DNA of 64,000 nt from Heterobilharzia americana (lineage: Eukaryota; Platyhelminthes; Trematoda; Strigeidida; Schistosomatidae): the NCBI GenBank assembly GCA_944470555.2, contig OX104132.1:20159755-20223754 (forward strand), written 5' to 3'. This document shows, piece by piece, positions 1-11,830 of this stretch. Under the pieces are notes generated by a model. The model was not told the origin of the DNA. It saw nothing but the letters and a program-made list of their open reading frames with translations, and made no database searches. The translations under genes were made by a program, and so were the position numbers. The first letter of the stretch is position 1, and each line of letters opens with the position of its first letter.

Positions 1-3000
1 ACTCAGCATTTTGAATGACTGACGGATATAAACTAAATAAAACACTTCTGCGACTGCACTGATACCAAACAAACTCTCATTGAAGAAGAATGTTAGTCTG
101 GGCGGCGATAAAGACGGTGGAGTAGCTGTTTGAATCTTCCAGCTTCTGTGTGAGTGTATATACATGATCAGTTTGTGTCGCATGCTGTTTGGCAAAAGCA
201 CCGTCAGTTCAAATTTTTTTTCAAGAGGAAACAAGAGTAAGGATCTTTGCATATTCTAGGACCTCAATTTTGTTCACAAACACAGAATGAAGATATGATG
301 TAATCCATGACGTAAATCATCTTTATGCAAAACTTAACAAGTGAAAGTGACAAGACAATTATCATCTGTTTACGTCACATAGACTGTACCATACGGTATA
401 CTAAGTAATAGTATGAGCACAACCTCGTTAGACTATCATCATTATTTGGAGATACTGAAGGTGAACTGTTGTCTGGAAATATTTACGATCTCTTAATTGA
501 AAGTGTTTGAAACGAGTTTCAGTTGTAACCTTCTTACAGTTTCCAAATAAGCGAAAAAACAGCAACAGACCGTCATAAATTTTGGTAGAGATGTCTGCTA
601 CCTGTCAAAAGAAATTGCAGTTTCAATGGGCGAATTTTTCTAGGAAACTCCTCTGAAGTTAACGAATACGTGGCTTATACATTCTGATTCCTTTTTTTCT
701 GTCATGACTTCCATTCACGTTTTACTTCGTCCTTTTCCTTTTACGTTTTTCTATTTCCTTCTGTATGTAATTTATTATAATCGACGTTTGGCTGCAACCT
801 CTTATGCTAGTAATCTATTTTTTTCACAAAGACTTCGACGTTGATTTAGAGAGCACGTGTTATTAATTTTTTTTAGTATGTACTGAACAGTTGGTTACAT
901 GAAATCCTATTGGTGTTGCTAAAAGTAATAGGCTGAAGTTTTATATCTGGTTTAAGAAGTAAGATGCTAAGTGACATCACTTCTATCTCATCTTAGCCAT
1001 ATGACTTATGAAACTAAATTCGAAGTGCCGACCCACTATGTCAGGTTAATGACCACTTTCCAGCCAGATAATCCCTCGCACCAGTAAAAAATGCCTGCTT
1101 GAACTTCTTCCTCCATTCTGATCTATTGAAAGTGTATACGGGTAAAGAATCACTTTACTATTCATCCTAACTGCTACACAACATATGTTCACGGTGATAG
1201 TGACCATCGTTCGGCTAAGGATAAAGTTATCATTTTCTCCATTGAAGAAGCCCAACAGGGGCAACGGAAGCACTAGTTCTTCTCTAACACCTTGCAGTTA
1301 TTTCCAACATTTTACCTCACGTGAGATACAGTTGTGTTTTTTGTCATCCAGTCCCGTTGCATGTTGCATACGCCATAGATTGCACTTGCAGCAGAATGAA
1401 ATAATTATTTTTACCATTCCAACACACATGTTGTGGCAGACCCTCATAGCTAATCAACGATATACACATTTAAGTAAACTGTAAAGGTGACTGGCAATAA
1501 CATCGAGTGCGTAATATACCATAGATTACCCGAGCATTACCAGATTAACCGTCTTATACTGGCAAACTTGCTCAACAGTCATAAAACTCATATGTGGGCT
1601 ATCAGTACCTGGTGATAACAGACAGAATTTTGTTACTTTCTGCTGAATATAATGGATACGTTGAAATATGATACACTTCAGTATTACAATATATGATGGA
1701 TTTCACTTTCTGAGCATTTTTAATCTCTGTTCATCTGGGCGCAGTTTCCACCGTACTGATGTGACCTTTCTAAATTTCCGTAACTTATGTGGGATCGCCC
1801 TTGATCTATTTTTGTATATGCAGTCAGATTGCAGTCTATATGTACACCTGAACTGACCAATTCAAGTTGTGAAAGAATTTTTACATGTCTAAAGAAATGG
1901 TAACAAGGAATGTGTAAACAGACACTTCTACGATTATAAAGCTACATGGGACGCTGAAAACGTTATCGTCATATCGATGAATACACTAATATTACTCCTA
2001 GAAATCTCTTTCTTCTTATAAATTTGACTTACTACTATTATTGCCATTAGTAGGGTTATGATTAATATCAGAATTAAAATCATCCTTATGAAAAAGTGAA
2101 CAGTAACCGTTGAATGAAACGCAGCATCTCATGAAACAAATCGAAAGTAAGATATTTTTCAATTTCATCAGTACCAATTTGGATTTACAGCTTCTGGCAT
2201 AATCATGAATTCATAGGAAGCTTGGCATGAAGTGTGTGCTTAAGATATCCCAAAAACCTGCATGTATAAATCATTGTAATATTTCCAGTCTATGAATATC
2301 AATTTCATACACCATAGTTTTATGGAATACTGATTACTGATCACTTATTTCCTTGCTATGGGTGAACTTAATATACTTAATTTTAATATCAGTGACCATT
2401 TCCTTTAACATATCTTCATTCCTTCAACAGAGGCCAGCCCAGGATTGGTTAACTCGTAGATAGGTACTGAATGGTGTACTAAAAAAACTATCTGTGGTAT
2501 TATCTCTCAGTTTGTAAACCATTTAATTAACCTATTGTATTTCTTCATGAACTTCAAGATGGGAAGCGAATTGTAGGCTACGGAAATAAATAGCTAGTGA
2601 TTTCTCTACACACAGTTCTATTTTACGGATCTTGGCAGTCGAATGTTTTGTTGAATTTTGTGTGCTAAATTCTGGTCAACGTTGTAGATGAAGACATTCT
2701 GCAGCGAAGGAACCTGTAGGCACTATCGAAGGTGCCTTATTTTCACATCAGGTTGAAATCAAATACCCCAACTTAGTAACACAATGCAACACGCAGATGT
2801 CTTCTTAAACCTAGATTTTCTGTGGTTTCTCCCCCTTGAAATTAAGGTAGTTACCCACTCTTATAATAGTGTACTTTGTGCTTTGCTTATCTAAAAGACA
2901 TTATTCAAGATCTGTTACCCAGATAGAAGAATGTTGTTGATTGTAAGTGTACCAGACGAAGCTGTTTTAACATTCACTTTTTCCAGATGCCGTCTGTTTG

Positions 3001-4199
3001 AAAAAATTCATAAAAGTAAAAATGGAATTTTTATCTATCAAGGGTTGTTTGGCGGAATAACAAATAACTGCCCTCCTCGAATTAAAGTCATTTGTACGAA
3101 GAAGGTAAACGTACTTCAAGCCCATACCACCCCGATAGGCATACACTCGACAATATTTCAAATATCGAGGTGAATTTTACAGTGACAGCTGGAGAAAATG
3201 GTGGCCATAAGTACATCATTTTCAGTTCTTAGAAAAAATGAGTTTACACACAGTATCATGAAACTTAAGAGACTTGATACAATTCACTACCAGTTTGAAT
3301 TACTGTTGTTCAGAGTGTATTGGTAGACCACTTTCAAGCACTTCATCTTGGACCGTGTTGTTCTAACCATAATCGCCTACAGATTATAACGACAGAAATA
3401 TTTTTTAGCCCTTGTCTATTTCAATCTGCTTAAATGAGGAAGTGTTCAAACAGGAGTAATTTTAAGATATATAATATCATCGCGGATTTTTTTATCCCGA
3501 TTTCCTGTTATCGAAGATGTGATATGAAAATGAAAAGCATTATGACAGTCAAGTCTTTTTATAAGCATGTAATTTAACGAAAGAGACTAGTCAGTTCATT
3601 GTAAGTAACTGAAGTATGCTAAAACATAATTCTAGATAACTACCAGCACTCCAGGCAAAATAGATTACTCGTGACTGAAAAGCCCTGTGTATGAGTTACT
3701 GATAACTGCAGCAGCTGTTGCTATGTGCAAGTCTTGAAGGAAATTTCACCCTCACTAAGGTAAGTTTGCATGCACGGGATAGAATAAATGCACATTCAAG
3801 ATTACGCTTCAAGAGATTGTTAAAAACTGCTAGTCTTAGTGAACAACAGAGGTTTGCTTAGCCTCAATTAAAATTGAGAGTAGTTTGCAGTCTACAAATT
3901 AGAGTCTGACACTGACTGTTAAGTACGTTTTGTATTTTGTTAAAGTTTTAGGGAAAAGTGTTGATTAAGTTGCATCGACTTCCTATATAGTACATGTTCT
4001 GAAGCAGTGCTCAGCAACAATCATACTAGTGTAACTGACTGCAGCTGAAAACGCAACGCAGTGATCGACTTGTGGACAGTCATTTTCTCTTAAGGGGTTC
4101 AAACCAACTTGATATTCAAACCGCCAAACAACCTCAGAACAATCACTTCTTTACGCACTTCTCTGAAATGAAGAGAAAGTCCCAAGAGGATAATGATAT
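1..4199. other. Intergenic, nothing recognised
   Basis: There are only short chance open frames on both strands, with no conserved motif, no paired splice signals around coding-like sequence and no repeat matched elsewhere in the window. Confidence 0.6.
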
Positions 4200-4420
4200 T
4201 ATTAATGGAGTAAAACTGAATCACTGTGGTCGACTGTAATTCCTTTTTTGTATGTTTATTAGAAATATCACACAGTGAAATAGTAGCATTTACTGGACAA
4301 CGTTTCGGACACAATTTATTGTCCATATTCATATCAAATAACTCCACAGCTTCGAGACAGACTTTATATATTCCCAATTTTCTCTCCTTCTCTGTGATGA
4401 TAAGGGTAGTAGAATTCTTC
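4200..4420 (-). mobile_element. Decayed Penelope-like 3' end
   Basis: It aligns loosely with the 7.2-kb arm: TGTTTATTAGA, CACACAGTGA, then CGTTTCGG with a short A/T loop and ATTCATATCAA. On the minus strand this forms the stem GGAC...GTCC next to GAAAC, as in the 8.05-kb copy. Confidence 0.65.
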
Positions 4421-7199
4421 ATATATCCGGGAAAGGTGCAATATCATTTCGATTGCATGTATTTGTTGTTGATTCGATAAACAAAGATTCGGTTACCAAT
4501 CTCTTCCTCCACCCAACTAAGTTTTCAAAACTGTCACCCTATCCTACCCTACTGTGTGGTTGTGTGTAACTGCATACAGAGCTATAACCAAGCTTTCTCT
4601 AAATTTCTTATCTTATTAGGATCTACTAATCTTGATTTAGCTAGGTTTTAGTGCTCCGTTATTCTAATCGACCCTGGCCGACTACTTTGACTTCCTTTGA
4701 CCTCGCAATCATTGCACAGCCGAACTCAACATTCAGACAGACGTAAAGCTTCATTTCGCACCGGAGGATAACAAAGTAGTACTATGCGCCAAAAGCTGAA
4801 AGCTTCCCAGAGGAATGGAAATGAAATGAAACTCGACTCAACATAGGAAAAAATGGCGCGCTGCTTAGCTTGTTGCGCTGTGGAAGCAAAGTAGTGATAC
4901 AACGTGTGAGACAAGCAGAAACATATCAACTACGAGGTTATACATCTGATTTGTAACAGTCTAACCTTTGGTTGAAATTGAAAAGATGCTCAGGGAATAG
5001 TTCGATATCTGGTTTCAGAAAAGACTTCAAACAAGGTGACATTTATCTCGGTTACCTTGAACGTTTTATTCTTCTTGATTGCAAAGTTGTAAGTCCGAAT
5101 TCGGACGTGCTACAAGGTATGATAATAAATGATTGGTAACATTATGCAAGCCGAAACAGATATCTTAATACGAACTTAAAACGACAGCGTCTGTAGTTTT
5201 ACTGAGATGAGATTAAAAAAAGGTTACACCAAGTAAGATGTACCTGAAAACTGAATGCGATAAGAAACTGACTGTCATATATTTTGCTTCTTCAACTTGT
5301 TGTTTATTAGTATCTGCCGTCGCATTGTATCAAAGATACTAAGTCAACAAACGCCTCCTGTGATGCAAAGAGTTATATGAAAGTTATTTGCCGAAGATTC
5401 ATGAACAGTATGCACACCATATCTATCTGCTCAATGCATCTAACGAAAACCTAAGTCATTTTCTGAGCATAATTCAAAACTGACTGACTCAAACCACCAA
5501 CACTCATCAGTTACTCCTATCAGCCGTTGGGAAGAACAAGTTTACTCACTGTATTTCTGGTTTTTCAGTTTTCACGGCATAAAAATGTAACTGAAGGTTA
5601 TCTGTCCTCACCGTTAGCAATAACAAAGCTTTAAATGAGATGAACATAAGTCTATTGAAGTGAGGTAGTTTGTGGTTCACAAAACTGTCAGAAATATAAA
5701 TCCACTCAGAATATGCTTGATGAGTGCCATTTTCATAAACAGGTGCATGACTTGTGAAAATGTTCCAGTTTTATGCTCTATACCTCAATCAATGTATGAA
5801 TTTGTGTTATTTATATATGTTTGTTCTCCTGTACTGCATCATCGTGTAAATAATTAAGTACATAGTGTATCAAACTGATCACTTCTACTGAAATTTTTTG
5901 AATACATTCTGCATTCTGTTGTTACTGCACACTTCTCTTATCTCAAAGTTGTATCTTCATTGCATTGCCTGAAACAGCAGGTTATTCGAGTGAGTAACAA
6001 ACATCTTATATTTTCTTCAACCTATTCCGTGTGTTGGAATCGTTCATATTCTTACAATAATTCAAAATCAGCACCAAGTACAGAAAAAGCGAGATCTATT
6101 GAACATATATAACAAATGCATCATTTAACGTACTAGGAGTTAAAACAAAGATCCATATATCACCAGCTAGCCGGAATTTTAAAGATATTTACACTTTCTC
6201 CAACCTCTTAGAGTTTCACTGAGTTTTGAGTTCAAGCGTGTACCGAGATAATTGATGTTGATTTCGACAAATATATAAAAGTCATCTATATTTTAAAGTA
6301 TATGTGTTTACGTAAGTTCACAGTGCATCATAACTATCTAATTTATGAAATTTTACAACTCTAAGTAAGAAAAATGGTCAGTATTTCCTATCAGAGTTTT
6401 AAGAATAAAAAGGAAGATAATCACATGACAGCAAACTGACTGATTAGAATTACTTTTTTATGCTTATTAAAGTCGAAAGTGTGGCATAGGATGTGATTTA
6501 CAAGCATGCTACAAACATACGTAAATATCTACAGCCCAGTAAGGTAACAACATATTTACAAACTATTCAGAAGGTCTGCACCAGTGAACCAAAGTAAAGC
6601 TGGAGCTGATATTTACACTAGACAGTGCTTTGATGTAAAACTATCACAAAGACTTATACTGTATATTTCATGCCACAACGTTTTATGACATTCAGTTTCA
6701 TACAGTTGATAGGAGTGATGACGTTTTTCTGGAGAATTTGATGAAGCACAGGTTGCCTCATATTTCAATGGACTAGGTTTCAAGACATTCTTATGAATTA
6801 CTCAACACTAGTAACAGTAGAAAGTCAACCACGTTTCACTCGTTTGAAAGCGAGCTCATAAACGGTTTATCAAGATAAATTTATTCACAAAGTGATCAAT
6901 CTATTTACAGTGCACCGGTTTTCTAAGTCAGATAGTCAGATTCAGATGATCTAAGTAATTTTTTTCTGTAAGCTGTACTTGTCAGGAAATACCGCTAATG
7001 AGCTGGGTCCGTAACAAGCAAAACGGCAGTCCAATTTTCAAGTCATTCTGATGCGGCTAGCAAAATCTGCAGATAAGGTTGAGCGATTTCAGGATTCTCA
7101 AGGTGTTCAGTAGTAAATTTTCCTGAAGTTCAGCTTACAAATACTGACAAAAAGGTATTTTATAAGTGAAAAACTTGGGCACTGTGGTAGAATGTAGTT
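4421..7199. other. Intergenic, nothing recognised
   Basis: AT-rich sequence between two Penelope fragments. No gene, RNA gene or internal repeat is supported. Confidence 0.6.
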
Positions 7200-7569
7200 C
7201 CATATTAGATTTGTTTATTTGATATATAGGGCACAGTGATACAGTATTATTTACTTGATTACGTTTCGAGAATAAATTATTACTGCTCATAATCATATCA
7301 ATGTAATCACACTTCTTTCGATATCTGATTTTATAGTCCTGTCACCTGATCTCTCTTTGTTTTTTTGTTTTTTGATTGGTAGTAAAGTTTTCCATATCTC
7401 TGGTATAGGTGTTGCGTCATTCCTATTACATGTGTTGGGTGTGAATTCGATGAACAAAGATTCAGTAATTAATCTCTCTCTCCACCTAGCTATATTAGAC
7501 TTAAGTACAGTGGTTTTGTCCCATCCTATTGTGTGGTTGTGTGTTAATGAATGTAATGCAATGGCTGAG
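7200..7569 (-). mobile_element. Inverted partial copy of the Penelope-like element
   Basis: This is the reverse complement of 7,766-8,132, with few mismatches and a small indel. It carries the same C-terminal coding part and hammerhead-like tail but not the GIY-YIG start. The two arms diverge from a 196-bp spacer. Such head-to-head partial copies are known for Penelope-like elements. Confidence 0.87.
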
Positions 7570-7589
7570 GTAAGCTTTGTCGGCTAAAA

Positions 7590-8140
7590 GATCCGATAGA
7601 ACCAATTAAGCAAAATAATATAATCTACCAAATTCCATGTAATGACTGTGAAGTCAAATACATAGGTCAAACTAGCCGGTCGGGGTCAGTTAGATTAACA
7701 GAACATAGGAATTTAGCTAAACATAGAACGACAGACCCCAATAAGATCAATAACCTAGAAAAACACTCAGCCATTGCATTACATACATTAACACACAACC
7801 ACACAATAGGATGGGACAAAACCACTGTACTTAAGTCTAATATAGCTAGGTGGAGAGAGAGATTAATTACTGAATCTTTGTTCATCGAATTCACACCCAA
7901 CACATGTAATAGGAATGACGCAACACCTATACCAGAGATATGGAAAACTTTACTACCAATCAAAAAACAAAAAAACAAAGAGAGATCAGGTGACAGGACT
8001 ATAAAATCAGATGTCGAAAGAAGTGTGATTACATTGATATGATTATGAGCAATAATTTATGCTCGAAACGTAATCAAGTAAATAATACTGTATCACTGTG
8101 CGCTTTATATCAAATAAACAAATCTAATATGGAAAAAGGT
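7590..8140 (+). mobile_element. Penelope-like element 3' end with GIY-YIG domain
   Basis: The forward frame reads IYQIPCNDCEVKYIGQTSR, the opening of a GIY-YIG endonuclease, followed by RLTEHRN and a coherent stretch ending EIWKTLL. This domain at the end of an element is typical of Penelope-like retroelements. A hammerhead-like motif follows at 8,033-8,072. The upstream reverse transcriptase is missing. The last 367 bases are duplicated in inverse orientation at 7,200-7,569. Confidence 0.85.
8033..8072 (+). ncRNA. Hammerhead-like motif in Penelope tail
   Basis: TGATTATGAGC, an A/T loop and GCTCGAAAC give a 4-bp stem II (GAGC 8,047-8,050 with GCTC 8,061-8,064) directly next to the GAAAC core. 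The CUGAUGA side is imperfect. The copy at 4.3 kb has the same layout with GGAC/GTCC. Hammerhead ribozymes are known in Penelope-like elements; activity here is unproven. Confidence 0.5.
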
Positions 8141-9683
8141 ATTTTACCCACCGAAAAATGTAAGCCATCATTTTTCAATTACTTCAGTCGTACATAGAAG
8201 AAACACTGATAACCAGTTACAAACGCAGATGAAACTGAAAAACGGACAAAGTCAGCTGGTAGACATCACGCTTATCTTTATGAAATATTCAAACAGATTT
8301 TCAGATTACAAAGCATTCTGACTTTATATGTGCTGAGACAATACAATATAATAGATCGCTCCACAATGAACCCTTCCTTCAATTTTTTGGGTAGAATTTG
8401 GAGCTGCTACCGTTGCAATAAGATTACTTTGTGTGAACTGAGTTCATATCAGATGGATAAATTGTCCTCCATTTATCGTTTCACTGTTGTCAAATATGAC
8501 ATGAATGCCGATAAAACTTTCATAGACAGTGGATATGAACTAAGTTTTGCGGAGATCTCATAGATGAGATTATTTCGCGTCGTGATGGAGCTCTGACTCT
8601 TCGGACTAGATACTCTGCTTTCGGCCAGTGGACCACAAGTCCAAATCTTACATCATCTAACAAGGTCCAGTGATCCAGACAGTACCATCAAACCATACAC
8701 AAACTTTGTAGTTTATCTTCTATTGCACAAACATCCACGTGATTTTGGTTTATAATCATTTGTTTATTGTGAATTCGCATCAAAGTTTTGGCTAACGACT
8801 CGGACAGCCTAAACAGAAATCAGTCAGTTAGTATCAGGTAGTAGTTGAAACATTAACGCAATAGTTCTTCTGCCACTTACCTATATGTAAAATGAACAGT
8901 CCTGAATATCGCATCGATTACTGCTGATTATGTAATACCGATGCTATGCAAACCATTTACTGACTTCACAGGAGGGAAACCAAGAGGTGCCTTAGTAATA
9001 ATTTCACTAGTCGTGCCTTCTAACGTTACCATTGTCAGCAGTATTTGCACCAAGAATGGTATCATAGATATGCTTTGCATCAGTAACATTTCTGTTGCAT
9101 TTCTATGCATATTTTACTTTGAATTGCCACAAATTGTCAGGCCAAGCCTTTGAAATTAAGAATAAAGCAATATGTTTTTTGCATTAATACTTTAGTGGCA
9201 AATAATTACAAGGACTTATAGTAAAACCGAGTGACTCCTAGAAGGTAACGAAATTTTTTCCCAGTGTTAATTACTAGTAGGGCTCAAAAGTCGAATTTTT
9301 ACCTCAATAGTTTCCTTATTTTCAGTAAGTATCGATGTTGAGCACTTATGAAGATGATGGATTATTTGATTACTGGTTAAAAATAATCAAGTAGCACAGA
9401 GTTCTGCTTGATATACATTCAAGAAATGGAGCGGCGGCTAACTGGAATTCACTTCTGTAACATAAATGCAACAGTTGAGTGTAGTAATCTGGTGACTGCA
9501 TCAAAAAATAGAGTTTGACACTAGGTAAGTTTATTGGATCTGACTATGCGTAAACTAGTAATCTCGTGACTTCTGTGATGGTTGTGTCCACTTGATAGAT
9601 ATGAAGGTGAAGAAGGAAACAACAGTCAAAGTGAAGGTGATAAGAGTAAATTAAGTAATTCTTTATCATTATTATTTTTCCCT
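8141..9683. other. Intergenic, nothing recognised
   Basis: There are two forward open frames of 60-77 codons (8,330-8,563 and 8,941-9,153), with no family resemblance. The stretch ends at the RTE fragment. Confidence 0.55.
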
Positions 9684-10336
9684 TGGGTTCCTAGTGGAAC
9701 ATAGGGCTTGAGTAGCACGCCTCCATCGCACTCTTTTCTCTGCAGTCTTTTCAACCTCACTCCACGACTCCTCACAAGCTTTCATTTCTTCCCCACATGA
9801 TCTCCTCCATGTCACCCTCGCCTCGAACGCCCAACTCATCGTCTCCCTTTGGGTTCCACTCGAGGGCCTGGTGCGTGATGTCCCCAGTCGGCCTTCTCAG
9901 TGTATGCCCAATCCAAGCCACCTCCACTTTCTTCTGAATATTTTTTGGGTGATAGGTTGTTGGTTGGTTTGTTGGCAGGCCAGAGTTCCTTGTTGCTTAT
10001 TCTTTCTGGCCTTCTCATCTGATCTTCAGTATCGAGTGAGCGTAGGTGGCAGCTGTTGATGAATGTCTGTAGTTTGTTGGAAATACTTTTCGTGACACGA
10101 CAAGCTTCTGAACCATCACATAGCAGCACTGACTTGACTGAATTAGTGTTGAAATCGGGATCTTGTTCACGCTTTGAGCTGAGTGCAGTAGATCTTCAAA
10201 CTGATTTCAGATTAATGAAAGCCTATCTTACTTTTCCGATCCCGGTTTTGACATATTTGTCTGTGTCGCCAGTAGTTGAGACGATGCTGCCTGCCTAGAT
10301 AGGTAGGTGTAGGTGAAAGAGATACTTCCTTTAGGT
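9684..10336 (-). mobile_element. 5'-truncated RTE LINE fragment
   Basis: This matches the last roughly 600 bases of the element at 25.8-29.0 kb in reverse orientation. It begins at the 3' end (complement of CACTAGGAACCCAAGGGA) with a degenerate ATT/TAA tail at the left and breaks off near the LKEVTSFTYLG region. Stops and indels are frequent, so it is a dead copy. It lies downstream of XPO4 in the same orientation as the gene. Confidence 0.88.
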
Positions 10337-10559
10337 TTTTCTAATTAATTATAATTTAATCATAAAAATAAAATCAAAAATATCCGGAAGAGTTAAGACT
10401 ATCATAAAATAAGAGATTGAATATACTTCGTCTGTAAACAGGGATCAGGCGTGAATAGTGAATTGTAAACTTTTTTTCTATTCACAACTGTTGAGAGCGT
10501 AGTCCCTTTAAACTACTCCTCTGGACTCTGTAAATGACACCAAAGGAGGACTCTGATGG

Positions 10560-11030
10560 AGCTGTTTATTCAGAGATGACCAAATGTCCGATAATTGAAT
10601 GGTTAACTGATTTACATTGTTCCTTTGTCAAACATCCAAGAAAGTGCTTATAGATGCGTCTGGAAAGTGTATGGTTTATGTAATCTACATAACTGGACCC
10701 ACTGGAGCAAGTAAATTCGTAGACACAAACTGAAGTGCCCCAAAGCGGTTGTTTCTCCTCATCACACACCATGGAACCGTTTGCCGACTAGAGAGACTGA
10801 TCTGTATCTCCGTAAAGTAAAATATCCTCTTCAGCGATTTGAAAGGCTGGTTCTTCAAGACCTCTACTGCCGTATCACATTTGAAATCAATCTTCTTCTT
10901 TGGAACTGTGACCTCTTGCTCCGTATTCGGTTTCGACTTCAAGTTTCTACCAATAAATCTGGATAGATATCCGTTTTGTTTCATTAAAAATTGTTCAACT
11001 CATCGTCAGTCGGGTTGTTTCTTATGATTC
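10560..11030 (-). mobile_element. Penelope-like element fragment of a second lineage
   Basis: Reverse-strand frames read CVYEFTCSSGSSYVDYINHT then SRRIYKHFLGCL and SIIGHLV, a GIY-YIG domain with an altered YIG (YVD). Upstream comes a linker recalling VPKKKIDF. The sequence differs clearly from the 7.6-kb family. It abuts the RTE fragment at 9.7-10.3 kb. Confidence 0.65.
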
Positions 11031-11440
11031 TTGATGACACAGAATGAATCCGATTTCTTTTCCTGCTGAGCAGTGCCCATCTAAGTAAATTCATGTATTA
11101 TCCATACCATTCTGGCTTTCCGTAAATCCATCTTAAGAAGGAACCATCCAATCTCCGTTTCAATAAGACATCTGGAAAGAAAAATTCGGAGCTCTCTTCA
11201 AACTCTAGTGTAAAGGTGACCTATGGATGACAATCATTGAAAGTACATGATCAAGGTAATTCTTCCACAAAGTGCTTTAGGATACTGAAGTGAAGATTAT
11301 TAACTTCAATAAAGTCAACTAGAAAACAAAAGTTTCTGTAAAATGGACACAAATACAGAGATAAATCATTTCAAGAGAAATCATCCGCTTACCATAGAAA
11401 AGGAAACTTTTCTTTGCTAAACTAATGGATATCTAGTGTT

Positions 11441-11584
11441 GCTGCTTGTATTACACCGTCGTTGATTGGACCATTACCATATATAATTGAAACACAGGAA
11501 ATATCGAGGCATCCGCACCGGAGCTTATATACCAACAGAGACTTATCAATTCGATTCAATCAACGACGGTATAATACAAGCAAT
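11441..11584. repeat. Short element with 27-bp inverted ends
   Basis: GCTTGTATTACACCGTCGTTGATTG at the left is answered by CAATCAACGACGGTATAATACAAGC at the right, about 145 bases overall, with one or two mismatches. It directly precedes the SINE at 11.6 kb. It could be a miniature inverted-repeat element or part of a composite SINE; a relic of the left end occurs at about 36,778. Confidence 0.6.
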
Positions 11585-11619
11585 AACACTAAAACTTTAG
11601 CCGTCGCACAAGAAGCTGC

Positions 11620-11830
11620 AATCGTGGCTCGGTGGTGCAGTGGATAATGCTCTCGCGTTCTAAGAGATCGCTCCCGAGTCCGAATCCCGGTGGGAACAAC
11701 ACTCACTAGGAGTTAGGTATATCTAGGTGACGAGTATCAAACAGTACGAGATGCACACCCTGGATTCCACTACTAGCCACCACTTATCATTACTATACAT
11801 AATGGTTATGTTTCGTTGAAAAAATAAAAG
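11620..11830 (+). mobile_element. tRNA-headed SINE with hammerhead-like tail (SM-alpha type)
   Basis: A tRNA-like 5' part (GTGGCTCGGTGGTGCAGTGG as the A-box region, GAGTCCGAATCCCGG as the B-box region) should act as an internal RNA polymerase III promoter. About 70 bases on, GTGACGAG and CGAGATGC flank a stem (GTAT/GTAC), then CCCTGGATTCCACTACTAG. This order is that of the schistosome SM-alpha SINE. The hammerhead core is mutated (GAAA to GAGA), so self-cleavage is doubtful. Confidence 0.75.
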
